From the NCBI GenBank assembly GCA_963814985.1, contig CAWFFV010000061.1:1-22022 (forward strand): 22,022 bases of DNA. Direction: 5' to 3'. How positions within the stretch are numbered: position 1 is the stretch's first letter; the number at the start of each line of letters is the position of its first letter. Shown piece by piece: positions 1 through 8,313 of the stretch. Below the pieces are notes generated by a model. That model saw only the letters and a list, made by a program, of their open reading frames with translations, was not told the origin of the DNA and did not search any database. Both the position numbers and the translations under genes were made by a program. The DNA comes from CAWFFV01 sp963814985. Its GTDB lineage: Bacteria > Chloroflexota > Ktedonobacteria > Ktedonobacterales > Ktedonobacteraceae.

Positions 1-822
1 AAGGTGGATCCGACAGGGTTGTACATGGTTGGGGACAATGGTGAAAGCGCTCGGCCTCTGGCACCCTGGGCTCAGCCTACTCTTTGCGGTAACGTAGCGG
101 GCTGTTCTGCGAAAGGATTCGATATAAGAGAGCCGAATGAGGGAAAGGAGTTCTGGTCTTACCAAGTTTTCATAAGAGGAGTTCCCCTTCCAACCCCTTT
201 CACCCTACAAGTTGCCTCGTGGAGCCATCCCACATCAAAAGCAAAATTGTCTGGGTGTCCTGCGCTTTGGTGTGGAGGCATCAAAGACGGGTTTAAATTT
301 ACGAATGCTGCCATTGAAGCAACAGCTTCAGCTCTCATCCTTACAGCAATAATAGCCGCAGGAATTTCAGCGGCGTCATCTGGTGGTCTTGCCGTCTTTT
401 TCTCCAACTTTTTAGGGGGCACAGGACTGCAAACGGCACGAAACTTACTTGATGGCCTTCAGGGCATGATAGATAGCACTGAGGACCATAATCCGATCAT
501 CGATGTGATCACAGATGCGGTGAAAGCTTTGCTTGACTTAGGAGGTATTGTCATTAATATATTGAGTATGAAAGGAGTGATTGTAGCTAGTGGTATCAAA
601 TCTGTTCAAGGGAATGCAGCAATACTCTTGCGAATATTGGCAGCTACAGGCCAGATCCTCCAGGGACAAAAGGTAGCCTTCAAAAATGCTTTAGGGGCTG
701 GTATGGCTACAACTACAGGATTCGTTGGCACCATAGGTGGGGTTGCTCAGTTCGCAGGTGACGCACTTCAACTCTCTGGCGATTGGCAAGCATATCAAGA
801 ATACAGTGATACCCATTCTTGA
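1..822 (+). CDS. RHS-repeat protein, 3' end only (hydrophobic C-terminal domain)
   Basis: The frame is open from the first base, and the second to sixth codons read V-D-P-T-G. DPTG is the motif that ends the RHS-associated core, so the gene begins left of the window and the GTG at 4 is not a real start. What remains is the variable C-terminal domain of about 270 residues. Counted from the GTG, residues 103-134 form a long Ala/Gly/Ile-rich hydrophobic stretch, 176-197 a second, and 231-258 a Gly-rich third. No nuclease or deaminase motif is visible. RHS proteins are large YD-repeat shells whose tails are often toxins; a membrane-acting tail is inferred from hydrophobicity only. The tail resembles that of the second RHS element (5670-6355): DGLQGMIDS matches DGIRDIMNS, and both end in a GVxQ...D...L..DW pattern. 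Confidence 0.82.
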   Translation, partial: KVDPTGLYMVGDNGESARPLAPWAQPTLCGNVAGCSAKGFDIREPNEGKEFWSYQVFIRGVPLPTPFTLQVASWSHPTSKAKLSGCPALWCGGIKDGFKFTNAAIEATASALILTAIIAAGISAASSGGLAVFFSNFLGGTGLQTARNLLDGLQGMIDSTEDHNPIIDVITDAVKALLDLGGIVINILSMKGVIVASGIKSVQGNAAILLRILAATGQILQGQKVAFKNALGAGMATTTGFVGTIGGVAQFAGDALQLSGDWQAYQEYSDTHS

Positions 823-1126
823 TGAGAGAAACTCTTCTTTTTCAGCAGGTGGAATGTTTTAGAAAGCATTGACCAGACTGCGAAAGAAAAGAGCACTTCG
901 GCAGAGCCTCCGATGGGTGAACCAGAGGTTCTGCTGACTCTCGCGAAATTGAGAACGCTTTCACCCCATCACTGTGCAGAAGAATTCTTTTTATTCCGCA
1001 ACTTCCTCTCATTGTCTATAAGCGCATCCTAAATATTTCGTCGTTCCACATTCCTAACGACTCCTGTGGTTGTAGCGTGTTATAATCAATTGGGCTAGAG
1101 AAATCTTTTATTGGGAGGACACTTCT
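823..1126. other. Intergenic region after first RHS gene, with hairpin
   Basis: No credible gene was found in these 304 bases. An imperfect hairpin has arms at 901-910 and 925-934, ten pairs including one G-T, with a 14-base loop. It lacks a following T-run, so it is only a weak terminator candidate for the RHS gene. The promoter of the next gene lies at the right end. Confidence 0.4.
1078..1086 (+). promoter_or_regulatory. Extended -10 promoter (TGTTATAAT)
   Basis: A perfect TATAAT at 1081-1086 is preceded by TG plus one base, the extended -10 arrangement. There is no good -35 at 17 bases. It lies about 40 bases before the ATG at 1127, whose ribosome site GGGAGGA is at about 1113-1119. Confidence 0.5.
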
Positions 1127-1982
1127 ATGATCGTGAATGACCCCTGGATCCGTCTGCAACGCAAATGGCAGGCATTGCGTGCTCTCCTCGCCGTTCTAAC
1201 AGGTATCTATTTGCTCGCTTCTACTTTGAGCCTATTTCTCCCAGCCTTGAATGTGTTGAGGGGAAATAATTCTAGCAATGTGGTAATTGGTCTCGTCTTT
1301 GTTCTTGCTACCTGCTGGTTTTTCTTAGAGAGAAAGGCATTGAAGCATCGCATAAAGCAACGTCAGAACCTACTGGGTGGTGATATGAAGCCACTGGCAT
1401 CCGAACAGCCGTCTCCAGATGTACATGCCCTTTCGCTCCCAACGAAAATTGCCCTGCATCCAAAATTGGGGGTAATGAGCCTGCTGTATGGTGCATTTGT
1501 GCTCCTGGCTCTGCTTTTTGTTGGTGGTGCCGTCTGGTCACTCATTCTCTTCTTTAGCACACCTTATGATCCTTATTACACTGGTAATGATCCAATTGCA
1601 GCCGCCGCCTGTGCAGGTCTCGCTCTTTACTTCGGCGGGCTTCTCTGGTTCATGTGGTCACGTTTGTACTCCTGGGTAAAAGTGACAGACACTGGCATGG
1701 AGGCGCGATTTAATGGACGCAGGATGCGGATTGTCTGGACAGATGCCCGCATCTTCAGTGTCGATGGCATGGACGATCCCAAAGCGCCACGCATTTACAC
1801 GCTCTCAGGAGAACAGGGAAGCGTGGTCTTGGACACAGTTGATGTCGAAGACTCAAACGGGACTCTTTCGGCTCACAATTCCCTTTGACTTATACCAACA
1901 CCAAAGTCAAGCCCTCTTGGAAGTTGTTGCGGGACGGACTGGCCTGCCCCTCTCTGATTTGCGCCTCCCTCCTGATGAGTAG
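1127..1982 (+). pseudogene. Four-helix membrane protein with PH-like C-terminal domain, one frameshift
   Basis: The ATG at 1127 follows a strong GGGAGGA. The frame gives 253 residues with hydrophobic segments near 17-39, 51-67, 115-143 and 156-178, then a soluble domain beginning YSWVKVTDTGMEARFNGRR. That start resembles small bacterial PH-like domains after membrane helices. The frame stops at 1888, but the +1 frame continues sensibly from about 1860 (LFRLTIPFDLYQHQSQ..., then LLEVVAGRTGLPLSDL) to a stop at 1982. Dropping one G from GGG at 1859-1861 joins them into a protein of about 285 residues. The function is unknown. Its place directly behind an RHS tail, with its own promoter, makes it an immunity or accessory candidate (inference). 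The break may be real or a homopolymer sequencing error. Confidence 0.6.
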
Positions 1983-2076
1983 CGCTTCTTACTTCGTTAT
2001 CAGAATTCTCGATGAGCTTGTTGCTCTGATCAGGCAAAAAAGCGCTGAATCAGGAGCAAGAGAGGAAGAATTATGA
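1975..2076 (+). CDS. Possible 33-aa overlapping peptide
   Basis: The ATG at 1975 lies inside the end of the membrane-protein gene (ATGAGTAG), and the TGA at 2074-2076 overlaps the start of the next gene (ATGA). The product is a charged, probably helical peptide ending GAREEEL. No Shine-Dalgarno sequence precedes it, so expression would need translational coupling. The double overlap is the only support, and it may be chance. Confidence 0.2.
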   Translation: MSSASYFVIRILDELVALIRQKSAESGAREEEL

Positions 2077-3481
2077 ACAGAAACATCTTATATACCACTT
2101 CTTTCTTTTTCCCATATTACCCAAGTTCCCCACAATCCAAACCTCCCATTTCTTCACTGAAACAAGGCGCTGATGGAATATTTGGAGTGGGTATGAGTAC
2201 GACCTTTGAATCGGAGGATCCAGATCATCATGCCATTCCCTGTTTCTTTCTCGAAATTGATCTGCACACAGGAGGAATAACTGAGCAGTTAGCCGTTTTC
2301 CCCTATAGGAACCTGGATCGTGTGCAGATCGGTTATGATGCATTCAACAACATGTGGATTATGGCTTTGGAGGCTAAGGAAAAAGAAGCCTCATATCCTC
2401 TTCGAAATGTTCTCGATCTCTCTGAAATCACTCGTGAAGCGCATGGCCCATGGCACAGACTGCTCCGCTTAGAAGAAGCCAAAGGTGAAGACAAACGTTT
2501 CGTTACTTTCTGGCAACATGAGCAATTATTTCCGCTGATCTTCGCCGGATATTGTGGAGGTGGATTATCTGATTTACGTCTGTATTGGAGGTCGTGGAGA
2601 ACGTCAAATTTAGTGGAGCCTGGAGGTGTTCGTCTGCTGGGAAAGAGCTTCCTTGAGGTGCCCTATCTCTTCGATGAGACCTTTTTGCTCTTCACTGGTG
2701 AATATCAGCGCCGTCGTCGTCAATGGCGCTTCAGAATTGCTGCTTATACCAGAAATGGAACCCGCATCCATCACCAACTAGTGCCTCGTGTCTCGTTTCC
2801 TGCCCTTCACGAGGGCAACTACTTTGCCGATGACTTATGGGATTGGCTCTGGCCAACCATACGTCTCACGCAGGGACCACGCTCCGATGCAGCAAGGAAA
2901 ACAAACATGTGTGGCCGCATTGTTGTTCAAAGAGCAGCTTGAACTATCGCCCGCGTGGGAAAAAGGCCGGCTTGCCAAAGGTTGACCATGGATTGCCACC
3001 AGTCCAGGGTGGATTGTATTGGGTGGATCAAGAGGGGCATATCCTGCGTCATGAGTCGAGTCTCCTGGGAGAACAGATCAGCATGTGTCTCTGTGGGGAA
3101 ATGATCGTGGGAACCGATCTGCTCGATAGCCAGCGACGGCTCTGGTCCTGGTCTCCAGTGGAAGCGATGCAACGAAGAATCCGTGTGATGCTTGCACCAG
3201 ATGCTGAGCGAGTAACCCTGGTGGCAATGGCGGGTAACCAGCACGAGGCGGCATCCTCTTTTTGGTGTGTAGAAGAGTATGATCAGGGAATGCGGGTCTC
3301 GCTCTGGGAAACCAAAACCTTTGAGATTGTGCAAAGTTCCTGGGTTGCAGGGCTGCGATTGGCTGATCACTTGTCTGGACCAGGGAGTTATAGAGAGCCA
3401 TGTGCCGTTGCCTATCAAGAGACACTCCTGGTCGTCGGGATCACTCAAGAGAGACGATTTCAAATCATACAATTTCAGTAG
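2073..3481 (+). pseudogene. Unrecognised protein of about 470 aa, two frameshifts
   Basis: The ATG at 2073 follows GAGGAAGAATT. The first frame runs to 2942. Coding-like sequence then moves to the +1 frame at about 2855-2890 (QGKQTCVAALLFKEQLELS) and again at about 2975-2985 (LPPVQGGLYWVDQEG), reaching a stop at 3481. Two extra single bases would explain both shifts. The text is rich in aromatic residues, with recurring short strands such as GGLYWVDQEGHIL, GTDLLDSQRRLWSW and SSFWCVEEYDQGMRV. This suggests a beta-propeller-like fold, but no family was recognised. There is no signal peptide or clear membrane helix. It lies 90 bases after the PH-like membrane gene, probably in the same transcript, and just before the second RHS element. 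A partner or immunity role is a guess from position. Confidence 0.5.
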
Positions 3482-3544
3482 GTAGTGGGATACAGAGATA
3501 GGGGCTATCATAAAGCAAGGAAAAATCCCCAGTCAACAAACTAA

Positions 3545-6355
3545 CGGTACGCCACCACCGCTCTTGATCCCAACAACCATAAGGCCGTCGGTTTCACTGA
3601 TGCATTGGGACGCTCACGCTACAGTCAGCAATATAGCGGAACCGGCAGTGGTGCAACCACCATCACGACGCAGCAACAAACACAGTACAACGTCTTAAAC
3701 AAACCAACCAGCGTCATTGTCACCGATCAGGCTCCCCAATCGGGACAGAGCATTACCCAGGTCACAACCACTGCCAGTTACGATGATTTGGGACGCCTGA
3801 CCAGCATCAGTGACCCGGATCGCGGGAGCCATACCTTCACCTATGATGCCGATGGACGTCTGGTGACCGATGTCTCTGGCTCACGCACGCTGGGCTATAG
3901 CCTGGACCTCTTAGGACGTGTGGGCTGTGTGCAGGATGCCACCGTCACCCCAGATCCTGCGGGAGCCTGTACCAGCGGAGCCAATCCTTTTGTCAAAAAC
4001 ACCTATGATAGCGATCCCACTGGTGTCAGTTGGGGCAGTACCAACTATGCTGTTGGACAACTGACCCAGAGTGTTGCTACCACCTACTATCCATCACCCG
4101 ATTATACCCAGGGCAATGTTACCGAGAACTTCCAATATGACCAGCGGGGCCGCTCCATTACCCAACGTTTGCAGGTGGCAGCAACAGGAGGAAGCCTGAC
4201 GTTTCCCACCTTCCCGCTGTATCAGAAAACGCAATCCTACAACGATGCCAACCAGCCGACGACGACCCAAACCACCGTGGGAGGCAGTGCAGGCTATACC
4301 TTCTCTCAAGCGTATGATAGCACCACAGGGACACTCACAGGCTTGAGCAACAACACCACGGGAACGGCAAATCTGGCAACGCTGAGCACCAATGCACAGG
4401 CAGAACTCAGTAGCGTCAATTACCTCACCAGCACAGGCTCGGCTCTGGCAAGTGATGCCTTCACCTACGATGGCAATCGTCGTCCAACGGGAGCAACGGC
4501 AACCTGGCAGAGCGGCAGTGGTAACAGTGGAACCATTTACAGTGATACGGCGAGCTACGATCCGGCAAGCAATGTGATCAGTCGCTCCACCACACAAGCG
4601 GCGGTGCCAGGACAAAGTGGGTCAGGGGGTAGCGAAACACAAAACTTCTGTTATGACGAACAGAATCGGCTCGTCTGGTCAGGCAACAGTGGAACCCAGC
4701 CCGGTGCAGGCAACGGCACGTGTGGGAGTGGCACACTGAGCAATAGCATCAGCGGAGCCAGTTATACCAACAGTTTTGCCTACACCAACCTGGGACAACT
4801 CTGGCAAGGTCCACTCAGTGGAGGCAGTACCCAATATCAGTATCTCTACTGTGATAGTAGCCATCCTCACCAGTTGACAGGACTCTACCCAACGGGAACC
4901 GCCTGTTCTGGCAGGACCGGATCAGTCTACACCAGCAGTTACGACAGTTGGGGCAATGTCACCAGTCGCTCAGCCTACGGAACCACTTCCGCCCTCTCCT
5001 TTGATGGCCTTGATCATTTTGTACGCTGGAATGTGAGTTCCACCAATGAAGAGTGGTACATGTACGATGGTTCGGGTCAGCGTGTGCTCCGCCGCACCAC
5101 CAACAGCAGTGGCACCACCTTCACCGTCTACGCCTTTGGCCTGGAAGAGCACGTTTACAACACCTCAGGAACCAACCTGTGGAACAATTATTACTATTCC
5201 CTGGGAGGAAGCCTGCTGGGGAATCTGGATGGCAATGGAACCCACTTCTTCCTCACCGATACGCTGGGTAGCGTTGTTTCCAGCATGACCAACACCGCTG
5301 GCGGAGCTGCGATCGTCGGCAATCAGGTCTTTGGTCCCTATGGCAATGCACGTTACTCTTCAGGGACGCTGGACACGAGTAAGGGATACACGGGTCAGTA
5401 CAATGATGGCCTGACTGGACTCGATTACTATAATGCACGCTACTATGATCCGGTGGTGGGACGCTTCTTGTCGGCTGATACGGTGCAGGGCAATCTGCAA
5501 GGGATGGACCCTTATGCGTATGTGGGAGGGGACCCGGAAACGAGGACGGATCCGACGGGGAAGCGGTTTGTTGCCTGTGTAGGGCAGCTCGAATGTGACT
5601 TTGGAGGGAAACAATCTGGTCTACAACAGGGTTCTAACGGGATGAACTGTGACTCAGCGTTAGATATTTGTGTTGCTGCAACCACTCAAACGATCCTTCT
5701 TCAGCGGGAAGCGATAATGGATCGAATTCGCATGGGCAGACTAGTGCGAAATCTCCTCTAACTCAAACCCACAAGGGGAATGTAAAAGATTGGGGACTCC
5801 TAGGTACTGGCGCTGCTAAAGTACTCGGAGGTATGGGAATTCTACTGATTGCTTCTCTGAATTTTACGAAACCTTCCATGGCATTGCTCGAAGCCTTAGC
5901 GAGGTTCATGCTCAAAAATGCACTGGCTGGAGTCGTATCGATGGTCACGGATGGCATAAGGGACATTATGAACTCTTTTAAGCAAGTCGATCCAGTGGCC
6001 AAAGTGTTCTTAGACCTCGCTCTGGTCGTTATGGACGTGGTTGGACTAGTTGGTAATATCATTGCTACCGTGAACTTTGTGAAGGAAATCAGCATGTTAG
6101 GTACAGTCGCTAAAGGTCTACGTAGCTTGAGTACAAGTGCAGTCGAAATGATAAAAAATGGCACAAAAGCTGCTGGCCCTTAGAACAAGAAACTTCGGTC
6201 AACTGGCATCCCTCGGGTTTACAGATATTACAGGTGTTCACCAACTCCTATCGGATGGGACTACCTTAGCTACTGACTGGGCAAAATCCCTTAGGAACCA
6301 ACAAGCTCTGGGGATGTGGTATCGCAAAGTATCACATCCCCTGGGTGCTCAGTAG
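3545..6355 (+). pseudogene. RHS element lacking its 5' part, frameshifted C-terminal domain
   Basis: From just after an in-frame stop at 3542 the sequence reads as RHS (YATTALDPNNHKAVGFTDALGR). A usable start appears only as a TTG at 3605 with no ribosome site, so the N-terminal part is missing. YD repeats follow (YDDLGRLTSISDPDRG, FTYDADGRLV, FAYTNLGQLW). The RHS-associated core then runs from about 5330 to 5560 (GPYGNARYSSG, GYTGQYNDGLTGLDYYNARYYDPVVGRFLSAD, DPYAYVGGDPETRTDPTG is the typical order). The frame stops at 5761. The tail continues in another frame from about 5690 (NDPSSAGSDNGSNSHGQ) to 6183, and again after an A6 run at 6153-6158 (MAQKLLALRTRNFGQL) to 6355. The tail is hydrophobic, with helices near 5810-5870 and 6000-6090, and resembles the tail of the first RHS gene. 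It is probably a silent cassette. Confidence 0.72.
6311..6338. repeat. Hairpin near the end of the second RHS tail
   Basis: GGGGATGTG and CACATCCCC form a nine-base-pair stem around a loop of about ten bases. It lies where the RHS reading frame and the opposing transposase remnant meet. No T-run follows. It could be a leftover end of a mobile element or chance. Confidence 0.3.
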
Positions 6356-6471
6356 GGTTCCCGATGGTTTTCATACAACAAGGTATCTCCCAAATTGAAC
6401 AGGGCATCGGCCCATCGTTCAAAACTCGCGGAGAGTGGCTGACGAATTTGCTTCAATATGGTAAAGTCCAC
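6349..6471 (-). pseudogene. Transposase N-terminal fragment
   Basis: On the minus strand a GTG at 6471 opens a 40-residue frame that begins VDFTILKQIRQPLSASFER and continues WADALFNLGDTLLYENHREP before a TGA at 6349-6351. The FERxADALFNLxDxLL pattern looks to me like the start of transposases common in Ktedonobacteria; this is recall without a search. The rest of the enzyme is absent. The fragment overlaps the last bases of the RHS tail by only a few bases, consistent with an old insertion that cut or capped that tail. Confidence 0.35.
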
Positions 6472-6608
6472 AACGTTAAGAGTTCTTTGTTTAGTTTTTG
6501 TTGCAAAGAACTTTCACGTTTTCTGGCAGCTTTTGGCAGGCCAAGACGGCTTTTTGTTTCCCTGAGCCTAAACTTCAATACAGATCTAGAAAGTGAGAAA
6601 ACCTCCAG

Positions 6609-6965
6609 ATGAAAAAAAGGAAGGTGTGGTTCACCCCTCTGATGAAATGGTTGCTTCGCCCTGTCGGTCCTATCTCGGAAGAATTTACTGCCTATGAGCC
6701 AAAAGATAAGCCTGTGCTATGGTTCGAGTATTTCTTATTTCTGTGTGCTCTTGGCGTTGCTGCTTTGGCAATGGTTACTTCTTGGATGGTGAGTTGCTGG
6801 TCACCCTTACGGCAAGCCGGATTAATTCTCATGGGTCTGGTGATTCTTGTCTCATGTTTTCATTTGTTAGTTCCTCCACGTCTTTCTGCTACACGTTTGT
6901 TCTTCATCATACTCAACCTGATAGGTTGTTCATTGTTGCTAAGTTCACAATATTGTGGACGGTGA
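6609..6965 (+). CDS. Small membrane protein, 118 aa
   Basis: The ATG at 6609 has only a weak ribosome site (ACCTCCAG does not fit well), so the start is moderately sure. The product has a basic N-terminus (MKKRKVWFTPLMKW) and three hydrophobic segments near residues 38-61, 69-88 and 96-113, and it ends SSQYCGR. It matches no family I know. It is the first intact gene behind the tail of the second RHS element, and small membrane proteins in that position are often immunity proteins against membrane-acting tails. That role is inference from position and topology. Confidence 0.5.
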   Translation: MKKRKVWFTPLMKWLLRPVGPISEEFTAYEPKDKPVLWFEYFLFLCALGVAALAMVTSWMVSCWSPLRQAGLILMGLVILVSCFHLLVPPRLSATRLFFIILNLIGCSLLLSSQYCGR

Positions 6966-7018
6966 GTAGTGTCCAGAACACAAAAACAGGAAACAGGGAG
7001 AAATTTTAAGAAGGAAGA

Positions 7019-7105
7019 ATGAATATCATAGATCTCACGAATGCCCACATTGACCAAATTGGTGCGTTGTCAGCGCTCTCTGGTGAGTCATGCGGACTGT
7101 ATTAA
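7019..7105 (+). CDS. 28-aa open frame, possible acetyltransferase start remnant
   Basis: The ATG at 7019 follows AAGAAGGAAGA closely and opens MNIIDLTNAHIDQIGALSA, which ends 28 codons later. The opening resembles the first helix region of some GNAT acetyltransferases, but nothing downstream supports that fold. A second frame (SLVSHADCIKYGEDKRS) continues to 7169 before a stop. It is either a truncated gene start or a short leader. Confidence 0.2.
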   Translation: MNIIDLTNAHIDQIGALSALSGESCGLY

Positions 7106-7181
7106 ATATGGCGAAGATAAGAGGAGTATCAGACGCAAAGTTGATGACCTTCGTCAGAACTAGAGCGAAGAGGAGGAAAAG

Positions 7182-7947
7182 ATGGCATATCTACATCATC
7201 TCAATGATATCGAGCAAGGAAAAGAAGCCTGGAAACAGTGGAGACAACAACATCCTGGTGTCGAACTCGATCTGCAAGATGCAGACCTCAGGGAGGCCAA
7301 CCTGAGTGGGTATGATCTGATAGGTGTGGATCTCTACTTCGCGGACCTGAGTGAGACAGATCTCAGCAAGCCGATCTACAAACGAGCCAAACTTCCTCGG
7401 GGCAAATCTCACAAGGGCAAAGCTGGTAAAATCAGATCTGAGCGAGGCGGATCTTGGGGATGCAGATCTCAGTGATGCGGATCTCCGTCAGGCTCTTCTG
7501 AGAGGAACGGATCTTTATCATACGACTCTGAGCAACGCCGATCTCAGCGGGGCTGATCTCAGCGATGCAAAACTAATCGTCGTAGGTCTTCAGCATGCAG
7601 AATCTGAAAGATGCTAACTTCAAAGGCGCAGACCTCAGTGGGGCAATCCTGGAAGATGCCAACCTGAGCGGAGCTAACTTCTTTGAGGCTAACCTGAGTA
7701 TGGCCTATCTTGTCAAAGCCGATCTCAGCGGGCTAAATCTGAGTAAGACACAACTGGTTGGGACTTACCTCAAGGGCGCAAACCTCAGAGGAGCCAATTT
7801 CAATAAAGATAACCCTGGCTGGACCATCGGAAGCGGAGGGGAACCTGAGATCACAGAACTCACTGGGGCCGATCTCAGTGGGGCCGACCTCAGAGATGCA
7901 GACAAGACCTGAGCGAGGCCATTCTTGAGGGAACCATCTTTGAGTAG
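7182..7947 (+). pseudogene. Pentapeptide-repeat protein, frameshifted
   Basis: The ATG at 7182 follows the strong site GAGGAGGAAAAG. The lead-in MAYLHHLNDIEQGKEAWKQW is typical of pentapeptide proteins (xxWxxWR, then DLxxADLxxANL). Repeats continue in three frames: to about 7375 in the first, about 7380-7600 in the second (NFLGANLTRAKLVKSDLSEA) and 7601-7912 in the third (DANFKGADLSGAILEDANLS). Removing the G at 7600 restores HANLKDANFKG. A last break at about 7904-7908 leads to LSEAILEGTIFE and a stop at 7947. Joined, it is about 255 residues of A(D/N)LxX repeats, which form a right-handed quadrilateral beta-helix. No catalytic domain is attached and the target is unknown. Confidence 0.68.
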
Positions 7948-7977
7948 AGGACATCTTTCTGATTCGAGGCATGGAAC

Positions 7978-8011
7978 GGGAGGAGAAGATTTCTCCTCTC
8001 TTTCTTGTTCT
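7978..8011 (+). terminator. Rho-independent terminator after the pentapeptide gene
   Basis: GAGGAGAA (7980-7987) and TTCTCCTC (7991-7998) form an eight-pair stem with a three-base loop, extendable by G-T and G-C outside. CTTTCTTGTTCT follows directly. It lies about 30 bases after the reconstructed stop. Confidence 0.55.
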
Positions 8012-8313
8012 GGAGAAATTTCTCAAAGGCGATGAGTATGGCCCCAGTTTCGTAGAGTCGGAAGAGGAGAATAGTTTGGATATGAAGAGTATTGTGTGTT
8101 GATTCCTCTTCATATTCATACTTCCGAAGCGCTTCAGTTCTGGTTTCTGACAAGATACAAGTCTCATGGGCATATTGGCTCATTGACCCGCTCACACATT
8201 GACACCCCAACAATCGTTCTCATCTTGCTCTCTGGCTCCCGATAAGCTACACTACTCAACCAGAAGTGATCCCTACCTCACCAGTAAACTCCCTATGTGG
8301 CAGAGAGGAATTT
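8012..8313. other. Intergenic region before the methyltransferase gene, with dyads
   Basis: No convincing gene was found. A hairpin has arms at 8078-8089 and 8106-8117 (12 pairs with one G-T, 16-base loop). A perfect palindrome GAAGCGCTTC lies at 8126-8135. The two adjacent dyads could bind a regulator, but nothing shows which. A promoter candidate follows at 8225-8253. Confidence 0.35.
8225..8253 (+). promoter_or_regulatory. Promoter candidate for the methyltransferase gene
   Basis: TTGCTC at 8225-8230 and TACACT at 8248-8253 are 17 bases apart. The expected transcript start near 8260 leaves a leader of about 50 bases before the ATG at 8314. Confidence 0.35.

Noticed and set aside
2927..3511. 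Minus-strand open frame of 194 codons
   Set aside because: It lies antisense to a frame with clearer protein character, and its own sequence looks like unstructured shadow text.
3605..3607. TTG as true start of the second RHS gene
   Set aside because: RHS-like coding continues upstream in the same frame to 3545 and there is no ribosome site before the TTG.
4094..4615. Minus-strand open frame of 173 codons in the RHS core
   Set aside because: Cys/Arg-rich shadow of the repetitive RHS sequence, without a start site.
7182..7947. Tandem DNA repeat or CRISPR-like array
   Set aside because: The periodicity of GATCTCAGC-like units is explained by A(D/N)LxX codons; there are no constant repeats with unique spacers.
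7890..8213. Minus-strand open frame of 107 codons over the pentapeptide gene end
   Set aside because: It runs through the terminator hairpin and antisense to the repeats, with no ribosome site or recognisable domain.
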